From Actinosynnema sp040640215 (GTDB lineage: Bacteria > Actinomycetota > Actinomycetes > Mycobacteriales > Pseudonocardiaceae), in the NCBI RefSeq assembly GCF_040640215.1, contig NZ_JBFABG010000011.1, forward strand, positions 210,403 to 274,402: a stretch of DNA of 64,000 nucleotides. The letters are read 5' to 3'. This document shows, piece by piece, positions 53,085 through 61,224 of the stretch (positions within the stretch are counted from its first letter, which is position 1; every line of letters starts with the position of its first letter). The notes below the pieces were generated by a model. It was not told the origin of the DNA and made no database searches. It saw only the letters and a list, made by a program, of their open reading frames with translations. The position numbers were made by a program, and so were the translations under genes.

Positions 53085-55142
53085 TCAGGAGATCCGCGCG
53101 GCCACCGCCTGGGGCAGCGGGTCGTGGCGGCAGAAGCGGCGGGTGTAGGTGCCGGTGCCGGAGGTCAGCGAGCGCAGTTCGACGGCGTACCGGAGCAGCG
53201 CGGTCGCGGGCACCTCGGCCCGGATGACGGTGTGGCCCGCGCTGTCCGCCTCGGTGCCGAGCACCCGGCCGCGCCGCCCGGACAGGTCGCCCAGGACGGT
53301 GCCCAGGTGCTCGTCGGGCAGCCGGATCGTCACCTCGTCGACCGGTTCCAGCAGGGCGGTCCGGCCGTTGGCGGCGGCGTCCTTGAGCGCCAGCGACCCG
53401 GCGGTCTGGAACGCCGCGTCGGACGAGTCCACCGAGTGCGCCTTGCCGTCCACCAGGGTCACCCGCACGTCCACCACCGGGTGGCCGCCGAGCAGCCCGC
53501 GGTCGAGCTGGGCCCGCACGCCCTTCTCCACGCTCGGGATGAACTGGTGGGGGACCGCGCCGCCGACGACCTCGTCGACGAACTCGACGCCGGAGCCGCG
53601 CGGCAGCGGCTCGACCACGAGGTCGCACACCGCGTACTGGCCGTGCCCCCCGGACTGCTTCACGTGCCGGCCGCGACCCCGGGCGGGCGCGGCGAACGTC
53701 TCGCGCAACGCCACCCGGACCTGCTCGGTGTCGACCTCCGCGCCGCCCGCGCGCAGCCGGGCCAGCACGACGTCGGCGTGCGCCTCGCCCATGCACCACA
53801 GCACGAGCTGGCGGGTCTCGGCGTTGCGCTCCAGGCGCAGGGTCGGGTCCCCGGCGACCAGCCGGCCCAGGTTGCGGGCCAGGCTGTCCTCGTCGCTGCG
53901 GCTGCGCGGCACGACCGCGACCGGCAGCAGCGGTTCCGGCATCTCCCACGGCGCGACCAGCAGCGGGCGGTCCGGCGCGGACACCGTGTCGCCGGTCTCG
54001 GCGGAACCGAGCTTGGTCAGCGCGCACAGGTCCCCGGCCACGCAGTAGGGCACCTCGCGCAGGGTCGCGCCCAGCGGCGAGTAGACGTGCGCGACCCGCT
54101 CGTCCGCGTCGTGGTCCTCGTGCCCCCGGTCGGCCATGCCGTGGCCGGACACGTGCACCGGGCGTTCCGGGCGCAGCGTCCCGGAGAACACCCGCACCAG
54201 CGACACCCGTCCCACGTAGGAGTCGACGGCGGTGCGCACGACCTCCGCGACCAGCGGGCCGTCCGGGTCGGCGGCGAGCCGGGGGTGCGGGATGCCGTCC
54301 ACGCCGGTCACCTCGGGCAGCGGGTGCCCCAGCGGCGACGGGAACGCGCGGGCGATCCCGTCCAGCAGCTCGGGCAGGCCCAGGCCGGTCGCCGAGCAGA
54401 CCGCCATCACCGGGTGGAACGAGCCGCGTCCGACCGCCGTCTCCAGGTCGGCGACGAGCGTGGCCTGGTCGACGTGCTCGCCCGCCAGGTAGCGGTCCAG
54501 CAGGGTCTCGTCCTCGCTCTCCGCGATCACGCCCTCGATCAGCGCGTCGCGCTGGTCGCCGTACCGGGGGTCCTCGGTGGTCAGCAGGTTGACCAGGCCG
54601 TCGTCGCCGGGCAGGTAGAGCGGCACCACGCCCGCGCCGAACGCCTCCCGGCAGGCGGCGATCTCCCCGGCCACGTCGGCCCGGTGGTGGTCGGTGCGGG
54701 CGATCACCACGGCGCGCGGCATGCCGACCGCCGCGCACTCCTCCCACAGCGCGACCGTGGTGGCGTCCACCCCCTCGGCGGCGCTGACGACGAACAGCGC
54801 GGCGTCGGCGGCGCGCAGGCCGGCGCGCAGTTCGCCGACGAAGTCCGCGTAGCCGGGCGTGTCGATGAAGTTGATCTTCACGTCGCCGTGCCGGACCGGC
54901 GCGACGGCGAGTCCCACCGACCGCTGCTGGCGCACGGCGGCCGGGTCGTGGTCGCAGACGGTGGTGCCTTCGGTGACCGAACCCGCCCTGGTCAGGACGC
55001 CGGCGGTGGCGAGCAGGGCCTCGGTGAGCGTCGTCTTGCCGGAGCCGGACGGGCCGACCAGCACGACGTTGCGGACCTTGGCCGGGTTGTCCACAGCGAC
55101 CGCGCCTGCCGAGTGGCCGTTGTCGGAGTTCTTGGTTCCCAT
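53085..55142 (-). CDS. Elongation factor G-like protein EF-G2
   Basis: A 685-residue translational GTPase from ATG 55142 (GTGGAGGGTGG upstream). The P-loop is GPSGSGKTTLTEALL and G3 is DTPGYADF. The G4 position reads ARTDHHRAD instead of NKxD, which sets it apart from canonical EF-G. Domains II-V follow, with VKQSGGHGQYAVCDL and PHQFIPSVEKGVRAQ. This is the EF-G-like family of actinobacteria (mycobacterial FusA2). Its role is unknown; the true fusA should be elsewhere. Confidence 0.9.
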   Translation of the reverse strand: MGTKNSDNGHSAGAVAVDNPAKVRNVVLVGPSGSGKTTLTEALLATAGVLTRAGSVTEGTTVCDHDPAAVRQQRSVGLAVAPVRHGDVKINFIDTPGYADFVGELRAGLRAADAALFVVSAAEGVDATTVALWEECAAVGMPRAVVIARTDHHRADVAGEIAACREAFGAGVVPLYLPGDDGLVNLLTTEDPRYGDQRDALIEGVIAESEDETLLDRYLAGEHVDQATLVADLETAVGRGSFHPVMAVCSATGLGLPELLDGIARAFPSPLGHPLPEVTGVDGIPHPRLAADPDGPLVAEVVRTAVDSYVGRVSLVRVFSGTLRPERPVHVSGHGMADRGHEDHDADERVAHVYSPLGATLREVPYCVAGDLCALTKLGSAETGDTVSAPDRPLLVAPWEMPEPLLPVAVVPRSRSDEDSLARNLGRLVAGDPTLRLERNAETRQLVLWCMGEAHADVVLARLRAGGAEVDTEQVRVALRETFAAPARGRGRHVKQSGGHGQYAVCDLVVEPLPRGSGVEFVDEVVGGAVPHQFIPSVEKGVRAQLDRGLLGGHPVVDVRVTLVDGKAHSVDSSDAAFQTAGSLALKDAAANGRTALLEPVDEVTIRLPDEHLGTVLGDLSGRRGRVLGTEADSAGHTVIRAEVPATALLRYAVELRSLTSGTGTYTRRFCRHDPLPQAVAARIS

Positions 55143-55301
55143 GAGGACCACCCTCCACAAGTGTTTAGTGTTCGATCTCACACCCGTGGCGGCGCTGGGA
55201 CAAGCCAACCGGACACCTCCAACCCGGCAGGAGGAACCCGGACGTGAGGCACGCGGCGTCACGTCGGCCGAGCCCGCCACCCCCTCCCCGGTCACCGGGG
55301 G

Positions 55302-56276
55302 TCACCGCAACCCCGCCACGAATCGGCGCAGGTCGTCCAGGTAGCCGTCGGCGAACAGCGCGCGCGGCGCGGCGAGGGCCACCGCCGCGGTGGCGAACTC
55401 GCCCCGGTCGGCGCGGGTGATGCCGTGCGTGCCGTCGGGGTAGGTCCGCACCTCCAGGCGGCGGACCAGCCGCCGGTACCCGGCCTCGGTGTCGGCGACG
55501 TCCACGTGTACGTCCCGCCCGCCGAGCACCAGCAGGGTCGGCACCTCCACCCGGGCGAGGTCCGCCGTCGCGTCCGACTCGTGGTTGGCCCGGATGAACC
55601 GCCACCGGTCGGGCGTGAGGTCCGCGTCGCCCACCGCCGCCCGGTGCTCCTCGAAGGTCGACCCGCGCCGCAGGTGGTCGAGCGTGGCCTCGCGCCGGGC
55701 GAGGGCGGCGGTGACCTCCTCGGGGGGCGCGCCGCGCTCGCGCAGCTCGGCGAGCAGGTTGAAGCGGCCCTGCTGGTGCCAGTTCACCGCCGGGCCGACC
55801 GCGATCAGGAAACCGACGTCCGGGTGCCGGGCCGCCGCCGGCAGCACCCACCCCGCCTGGCTCGCGCCCCACAGGCCGATCCGCTCCGGGTCGATCTCCG
55901 GGCGGCCCTTCGCCCAGGCGACCGCGTCCAGCGTCTCGCGGACGCGGTCGGCCATCGTCTGGTGCAGCCAGTTGCCGGGCGCGCCGTTCACACCCGGCTT
56001 GTCCCAGGACAGCGAGGCGTAGCCGGCGCGGGCGAACGCCTCCCAGATCGGCCGGTAGAACGTCTCGTGGGTCGCGTCGACGGGCCCGTCCCCGTGCACG
56101 AACACCACCAGCCCGTGCCGTCCGCCGGTCTCCGGGAGGGCCAGCACGCCGCGCAGGTCACCGATCTCCACACGCTCTTCGCGCAGGTCATAGGAGTGCT
56201 GGTAGGCCAGCCACCCCGCGCCGCCAACGGTCGACACCAACGATCCGACGAGCGCACCGAGCAGCCACCGTCTCAT
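55302..56276 (-). CDS. Membrane-anchored alpha/beta hydrolase
   Basis: A 324-residue protein from ATG 56276. An N-terminal signal anchor (RRWLLGALVGSLVSTVGGAGWLAY) precedes the hydrolase core. FVHGDGPVDAT provides the oxyanion region, GLWGASQAGWVLP the nucleophile Ser, VLGGRDVHVDVA the Asp, and DGTHGI the His. Substrate is unknown. It is divergent from the PaaX-like gene. Confidence 0.85.
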   Translation of the reverse strand: MRRWLLGALVGSLVSTVGGAGWLAYQHSYDLREERVEIGDLRGVLALPETGGRHGLVVFVHGDGPVDATHETFYRPIWEAFARAGYASLSWDKPGVNGAPGNWLHQTMADRVRETLDAVAWAKGRPEIDPERIGLWGASQAGWVLPAAARHPDVGFLIAVGPAVNWHQQGRFNLLAELRERGAPPEEVTAALARREATLDHLRRGSTFEEHRAAVGDADLTPDRWRFIRANHESDATADLARVEVPTLLVLGGRDVHVDVADTEAGYRRLVRRLEVRTYPDGTHGITRADRGEFATAAVALAAPRALFADGYLDDLRRFVAGLR

Positions 56277-56303
56277 GAGCCACCTCTCGAACTATCGTCT
56301 CCT

Positions 56304-56321
56304 CTACGAACGTAGTAGATT
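56304..56321. promoter_or_regulatory. Short inverted repeat and -10-like element in the hydrolase/PaaX gap
   Basis: CTACG-AA-CGTAG (56304-56315) is followed by TAGATT, a possible -10 element, 8 bp before the PaaX-like ATG. This would fit a leaderless transcript and autorepression. Assignment is by eye. Confidence 0.35.
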
Positions 56322-56328
56322 TGAACAC

Positions 56329-57174
56329 ATGGACGTCGAGGTGCCCACCAGGACTGTGGTCGAAGCCCTCGTCGGAACGGACGGCACGGTCCGGGCGGAC
56401 GAGCTGTACGAGGTCGCCGGCGAACTGGGGATGAGCGACCAGCAGGTGCGGCTGTGCGTCAAGCGGCTGGTCGCCGAGCGGAAGTTCACCGTCGAGGGAC
56501 GCGGTCGGGGGGCGGTGCTCCGCATGACGCCGCCCGCGCGGCGGGCCGCCGAACCGGACGTCGAATTCGTCCGGTTCATGTACCGGCAGGACGCGGGGGA
56601 GGTGTCGTGGGACGGCAGGTGGCACCTCGTCGCGTTCGCCGTGCCGGAGTCCCGACGACCCGCCCGGGACGCGCTGCGGGACGCGATCGTGCGCTTGGGC
56701 GGCGCGGCGCTGCACGGCGGCCTCTACGTGTCGCCGCACGAGTGGGAGGAGCTGGTCGAAGCCGAGGCCGCGCGACTCGGCGCGCAGTCCGCCGTCACGT
56801 TCCTGAGCAGCGCGGACCTGCGCGTCGGCGGTGAGGCGTCGCCGGTCGTGCTGGCCGCCCGGCTGTGGCCGCTGGACGAGGTCGCCGCCCGCCACGAGCG
56901 GCTGGCCGAGGTGGCGCGGGTCCGCCTGCGGCGGTTGCGGGAGGGCGCGTCGCGGATCGACCTGCTGCGCATCGCCGTCGAGCTGGCCGCCGAGTTCACC
57001 CGGGCCGTGGAACCCGATCCGCTGCTGCCCCCGGAGCTCCTGCCGCAGCCGTGGGCCGGTGCGCGGGCCCGTGCCCTGGTCGCGCGCTGCTGGCACGAGC
57101 TGGCGGCGCGGTCCGACCGGTTGCCCGCGCTGTTCCGGGTGTACGACGACGCGGTAGACGTCCGCCGGCGGTGA
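56329..57174 (+). CDS. PaaX-like transcriptional regulator
   Basis: A 281-residue protein; ATG 56329 is chosen (no clear Shine-Dalgarno, likely leaderless). An N-terminal winged helix (TVVEALVGTDGTVRADELYEVAGELGMSDQQVRLCVKRLVAERKF) and a PaaX-type C-terminal domain (WDGRWHLVAFAVPESRRPARDALRDAIVRLGGAALHGGLYVSPHEWE) are visible. PaaX represses phenylacetate-type catabolic genes, but none is adjacent. The divergent hydrolase may be the target. Confidence 0.85.
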   Translation: MDVEVPTRTVVEALVGTDGTVRADELYEVAGELGMSDQQVRLCVKRLVAERKFTVEGRGRGAVLRMTPPARRAAEPDVEFVRFMYRQDAGEVSWDGRWHLVAFAVPESRRPARDALRDAIVRLGGAALHGGLYVSPHEWEELVEAEAARLGAQSAVTFLSSADLRVGGEASPVVLAARLWPLDEVAARHERLAEVARVRLRRLREGASRIDLLRIAVELAAEFTRAVEPDPLLPPELLPQPWAGARARALVARCWHELAARSDRLPALFRVYDDAVDVRRR

Positions 57175-57380
57175 GCCGAAGGCCGCGCCCCGCCCGGCCG
57201 CACGCCGCCGAACGGCGGTCCGCGGTGTGCCGCTCACCTCCCGGCAGCGAGAAGGTGGCGTAGGCCACTACCAGCGGTTGTGTGTCGAGTGGCCTGCTGA
57301 GAACGTGCCGGATTGGCCTGCCTGGGCGGTCCACGTGCGACGTACGATGAAGGCGTTGTTCGCTCAAGGAAAGGTTGGCC

Positions 57381-58289
57381 GTGACCACTTCATCCGACTC
57401 CGGTACCCACGTCACCGGCACCGCCCGCGTCAAGCGCGGCATGGCGGAGATGCTCAAGGGCGGCGTGATCATGGACGTGGTCAACGCCGAGCAGGCCAAG
57501 ATCGCCGAGGACGCCGGCGCGGTGGCCGTCATGGCGCTGGAGCGCGTGCCCGCCGACATCCGCGCGCAGGGCGGCGTGTCCCGGATGAGCGACCCGGACA
57601 TGATCGACGGCATCATCTCGGCGGTGTCCATCCCGGTCATGGCGAAGGCCCGCATCGGCCACTTCGTCGAGGCCCAGGTCCTCCAGGCGCTCGGCGTGGA
57701 CTACGTCGACGAGTCCGAGGTGCTGACCCCGGCGGACTACGCCAACCACATCGACAAGTGGCAGTTCACCGTGCCGTTCGTGTGCGGTGCGACGAACCTC
57801 GGCGAGGCCCTGCGCCGGATCACCGAGGGTGCCGCGATGATCCGCTCCAAGGGCGAGGCGGGCACCGGCGACGTGTCCAACGCGACCACCCACATGCGCA
57901 AGATCCGCGCCGAGCTCCTGCGCCTCCAGAACCTCCCGTCGGACGAGCTCTTCGTGGCGGCCAAGGAGCTCCAGGCCCCGTACGAGCTGGTCCGCGAGGT
58001 CGCGGAGGCCGGCAAGCTGCCGGTCGTGCTGTTCACCGCGGGCGGCATCGCGACCCCGGCCGACGCGGCGATGATGATGCAGCTCGGTGCCGAGGGCGTG
58101 TTCGTCGGCTCGGGCATCTTCAAGTCCGGCAACCCGGCGCAGCGCGCCGAGGCGATCGTGAAGGCGACGACGTTCCACGACGACCCGGACGTGCTGGCCA
58201 AGGTCTCGCGCGGCCTGGGCGAGGCGATGGTCGGCATCAACGTGGACGAGATCCCGCAGCCGCACCGGCTGGCCGAGCGCGGCTGGTAG
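57381..58289 (+). CDS. pdxS: Pyridoxal 5'-phosphate synthase subunit PdxS
   Basis: A 302-residue synthase from GTG 57381 (AAGGAAAGG upstream; TTG 57375 possible). It contains KRGMAEMLKGGVIMDVVNAEQAKIAEDAGA with the active-site Asp, the Lys-containing AKARIGHFVEAQ, and GATNLGEALRRI...SKGEAGTGDV. It condenses ribose-5-phosphate, glyceraldehyde-3-phosphate and ammonia, the latter supplied by PdxT. Here pdxT is 4.2 kb downstream instead of close by. Confidence 0.97.
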   Translation: MTTSSDSGTHVTGTARVKRGMAEMLKGGVIMDVVNAEQAKIAEDAGAVAVMALERVPADIRAQGGVSRMSDPDMIDGIISAVSIPVMAKARIGHFVEAQVLQALGVDYVDESEVLTPADYANHIDKWQFTVPFVCGATNLGEALRRITEGAAMIRSKGEAGTGDVSNATTHMRKIRAELLRLQNLPSDELFVAAKELQAPYELVREVAEAGKLPVVLFTAGGIATPADAAMMMQLGAEGVFVGSGIFKSGNPAQRAEAIVKATTFHDDPDVLAKVSRGLGEAMVGINVDEIPQPHRLAERGW

Positions 58290-58301
58290 GCACCCGGACC
58301 A

Positions 58302-58334
58302 CGAGCGGCCCGCGGGATTCCCGCGGGCCGCTCG
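58302..58334. terminator. pdxS terminator
   Basis: A perfect 15-bp stem (CGAGCGGCCCGCGGG) with an ATT loop begins 13 nt after the pdxS stop, between pdxS and the converging DUF6292 gene. Confidence 0.85.
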
Positions 58335-58405
58335 GCGTCGGCGGGGCGGCCGGCGGACGCCTCACCGCCGTCGCGGTCGGCCACCCGCCCCCGCCCCCGC
58401 ACCCG

Positions 58406-58783
58406 CTAATCCCGGTCCCGCACGTACGGGCGCAGGCTCGCGGTCAGCGCCCTCCGGCCGTCGTCCGACGCCGGCCGGTCGTCGCCGCGCCTGCCCGCCA
58501 GCACGTCGGCCACGAACCGGGCCACCGCGCGCGGAGGTGGGACCAGCGACACACCCAGCCGCGCCAGCACCACGGGCGGTTCGGAGGGGTCCGTCTCCAC
58601 CGCGATCGACCATCCGTGCAACTCGCTCCACAACAGCATCAGGTCACGACCGGCACCCTCGGCCAGCCCCAGGTACGCGGTCGCGGTGTCGCTGACCTCG
58701 TACTCGGTGCCTTCGGGTGGCACGCCGACCTGTTCCGCGACGGCGTACACATATCCGGCCAGCCCTACGGTCAGCTCGTCCAT
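58406..58783 (-). CDS. DUF6292 family protein
   Basis: A 125-residue protein from ATG 58783. It contains YVYAVAEQVGVPPEGTEYEVSDTATAYLGLAE, GRDLMLLWSELHGWSIAVETDPSEPPVVLARLG and ARFVADVLAG. These match a small actinobacterial family (DUF6292). Function is unknown. It starts 19 bp after the acyl-CoA dehydrogenase stop on the same strand, so the two are probably co-transcribed. Confidence 0.8.
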   Translation of the reverse strand: MDELTVGLAGYVYAVAEQVGVPPEGTEYEVSDTATAYLGLAEGAGRDLMLLWSELHGWSIAVETDPSEPPVVLARLGVSLVPPPRAVARFVADVLAGRRGDDRPASDDGRRALTASLRPYVRDRD

Positions 58784-58802
58784 ACGGACCATTCTGTCCT
58801 GA

Positions 58803-60656
58803 TCACCCGGTGATCGGTGCCGCCAGCCAGCCCTCGGGCACCCCGAAGGCGTCCACCAGACGCCGCGCGTTCGGTCGCACAGCGGCGCACAGGTCGTTCA
58901 CCGCCTGCGTCACGGCCTTGGACCGCGCGGCGGTGAGCCGGCCGTGCTCCAGGAACCAGGCCCGGTCCGCCTCGATGGTGCTCAGCGCGTACAGGTCGCA
59001 CAACCGGTCCACCAACCTGGCGTCCGCCGGGTCCTCGCAGCGGTCGACGGCCGCCACGAACGCCTCCAGCACCACCCGGTCGACGTGCACGCGCGCCGCG
59101 TGCAGCAGGTGGTCCTGTGCGGCGTTGAACACGTCGAACGCGTTCGCGGCGGTGGCCCGCCGCAACCGCCGCGCCAACCCCTCCAGCACGTGCCGCTCGC
59201 GGTCCTCGAACTGCCGCACCTGCCAACCCCGGTCCAGCAACGCGTCGGAGCTGCCGCTGACCAGCCGGTCGATGATCGCCCGCGCCGCCGTCCGCTCGAT
59301 CACCACGCCCACGAACTGGTCGGCCACGAACCGCGCCATGCCCAGCGGGTCCAGGTCGCCCACGTGGTCGCGGTAGCTGGTCAGCAGCCCCTTCGCGACG
59401 AGCTGGAGCAGGACGGTGTTGTCGCCCTCGAACGTGGTGAACACGTCGGTGTCGGCCTTCAACCCGGCCAGCAGGTTCTCGCTCAGGTACCCGGCTCCGC
59501 CGCACGCCTCCCGGCACGCCTGGATGGTCGTCGTGGCGTGCCAGGTCGCGACCGCCTTCAGGCCCGCCGCCCGCGACTCCAGCTCCCGCCGCGCCCGGTC
59601 GTCGGACACGTCGTGCAGCGCCGAGACCAGCTCCTCCTGCGCGAAGTGCAGCGCGTACGAGGTGGCCAGCGCGGGCAGCAGCCGCCGCTGGTGGGCCAGG
59701 TAGTCCAGCACCACGACCTCCTCGCCGGAGTCGGGCCGGGTGAACTGCCGCCGGGTCAGGCCGTACCGGATCGCGATGGCCAGCGCCTTCTTCGTCGCGC
59801 TGCCCGCGCCGCCCGCCACGCTGATCCGCCCACGTACCAGCGTGCCGAGCATGGTGAAGAACCGCCGTCCGGTGCCCTCGACCGGGCTGGAGTACCCGCC
59901 GTCGGGCGACACCGACCCGTACCGGTCCAGCAGCGCCGAGCGCGGCACCCGGACCTGGTCGAACCACAACCGCCCGTTGTCCACGCCGTTCAACCCGGCC
60001 TTCGGCCCGCAGTCCTCGATCCGCACACCCGGCACCGGCGCGCCCGACGCGTCCCGGATCGGCACCAGCAGCGCGTGCACGCCGTGCCCGGACCCGTCCG
60101 TCACGAGCTGGGCGAACACCACCGCCACCCGTCCGTCCCGCGCGGCGTTGCCGATGTAGTCCTTGCGCGCCGACGCGTCCGGCGTGTGCACGACGAACTC
60201 CTGCGCCGCCGCGTCGTAGGTGGCCGTCGTGCGCAGGTTCTGCACGTCCGACCCGTGCCCGGACTCGGTCATCGCGAAGCAGCCGGGCAGCTCCATGCTC
60301 ATGATCGCCGGGATCAGCTCGTGGTGCTCGCGCGTGCCCAACGCCTGCACCGCGCCGCCGAACAGCCCCCACTGCACGCCGGCCTTCACCATCAGCGACA
60401 GGTCGCCGAACCCGAGCACCTCGAACGCGACCACCGAACCGCCGACGTCGTCGCGCCCGCCGTACTCCGCCGGGAACCCGATCAGCGGGTGCCCGCCGGC
60501 GGCCAGCGCCCGCATCTGCTCCAGCACCCAGGCCCGGTACTCCTCGCGCTCCAGCTCGCCCGCCGGCTCCAGCTTCCCGAGCAGGTCCAGGGACGCGCGG
60601 CGCAGTTCCGCCCAGCGGCCGTCCAGCAGATCACGGAGTGCGTCGACCATGGCCAT
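58803..60656 (-). CDS. Acyl-CoA dehydrogenase/oxidase
   Basis: A 617-residue flavoenzyme from ATG 60656 (ATG 60650 is also possible). It has CFAMTESGHGSDVQNLRTTATYD at the FAD/substrate site, GLNGVDNGRLWFDQVRVPRSALLDRYG, and QACREACGGAGYLSENLLAGLKADTDVFTTFEGDN with the catalytic-region Glu. A C-terminal ~150-residue helical domain (ATAANAFDVFNAAQDHLLHAA) is as in acyl-CoA oxidases. It is longer than ordinary dehydrogenases (~390), so oxidase chemistry is plausible. Confidence 0.88.
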   Translation of the reverse strand: MAMVDALRDLLDGRWAELRRASLDLLGKLEPAGELEREEYRAWVLEQMRALAAGGHPLIGFPAEYGGRDDVGGSVVAFEVLGFGDLSLMVKAGVQWGLFGGAVQALGTREHHELIPAIMSMELPGCFAMTESGHGSDVQNLRTTATYDAAAQEFVVHTPDASARKDYIGNAARDGRVAVVFAQLVTDGSGHGVHALLVPIRDASGAPVPGVRIEDCGPKAGLNGVDNGRLWFDQVRVPRSALLDRYGSVSPDGGYSSPVEGTGRRFFTMLGTLVRGRISVAGGAGSATKKALAIAIRYGLTRRQFTRPDSGEEVVVLDYLAHQRRLLPALATSYALHFAQEELVSALHDVSDDRARRELESRAAGLKAVATWHATTTIQACREACGGAGYLSENLLAGLKADTDVFTTFEGDNTVLLQLVAKGLLTSYRDHVGDLDPLGMARFVADQFVGVVIERTAARAIIDRLVSGSSDALLDRGWQVRQFEDRERHVLEGLARRLRRATAANAFDVFNAAQDHLLHAARVHVDRVVLEAFVAAVDRCEDPADARLVDRLCDLYALSTIEADRAWFLEHGRLTAARSKAVTQAVNDLCAAVRPNARRLVDAFGVPEGWLAAPITG

Positions 60657-60685
60657 TGCTAACACACCGCGCACCCCGTCGCCGG

Positions 60686-61147
60686 TCAAGGCACCGCGAC
60701 GGGGGGCACGGTGTGCTTGCGGACGTGCTGGAACAGCAGGTTCGTGTGCAGCTCGCGCACCTCGCGCCGCGTGGTGAACCGGTCGAGCACCAGCCGTTGC
60801 AGGTGCGCGGTGTCGGCGACCGCCACGTGCACCAGGAAGTCCTCCGGTCCGGCCACGTGCGACACCGCGAGCACCTCCGGCAGCGAGAGCACGTACGCCA
60901 TGAACGGCTCCACGACGGCCCGCGTGTGCGGCCGGACCCGGACCGCGATCACCGCCTGCACCGGCCGGCCGACGGCCGCCAGGTCCACCTCCGCGTGGTA
61001 GCCGGTGATCACACCCCGGTCCCGCAGGGCCCGGTGCCGGACCACGCAGGTGGACGCCGCGACGTGCACCCGGTCGGCCGGCTCCTTGTTGGGCAGCCGC
61101 GCGTCCTTCTGCAACTCCCGCACGATCGCGGCGTCGGTCGAATCCAT
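60686..61147 (-). CDS. Lrp/AsnC-family transcriptional regulator
   Basis: A 153-residue regulator from ATG 61147. The N-terminal helix-turn-helix is MDSTDAAIVRELQKDARLPNKEPADRVHVAASTCVVRHRALRDRGVITGY and the C-terminal RAM ligand-binding domain contains VLAVSHVAGPEDFLVHVAV. It is divergent from a PLP-dependent lyase of Cys/Met metabolism, the usual target arrangement for Lrp regulators of amino-acid catabolism. Confidence 0.9.
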   Translation of the reverse strand: MDSTDAAIVRELQKDARLPNKEPADRVHVAASTCVVRHRALRDRGVITGYHAEVDLAAVGRPVQAVIAVRVRPHTRAVVEPFMAYVLSLPEVLAVSHVAGPEDFLVHVAVADTAHLQRLVLDRFTTRREVRELHTNLLFQHVRKHTVPPVAVP

Positions 61148-61224
61148 CGCGGCGAGCACCCCGTTCCCTCGAACAACCTGCGGAATCATCGCCGTTCGGC
61201 CGACGAGAAGTCCACGATTCCGCC
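61148..61224. promoter_or_regulatory. Divergent Lrp/lyase promoter region
   Basis: A 77-bp shared control region. Arms CGGAATC and GATTCCG, 7 bp each and 28 bp apart, flank both starts. They may be Lrp contact sites. Confidence 0.35.

Noticed and set aside
58302..58334. Pyridoxal-responsive riboswitch near pdxS
   Set aside because: The only strong structure is downstream of pdxS and is a simple perfect hairpin, better read as a terminator.
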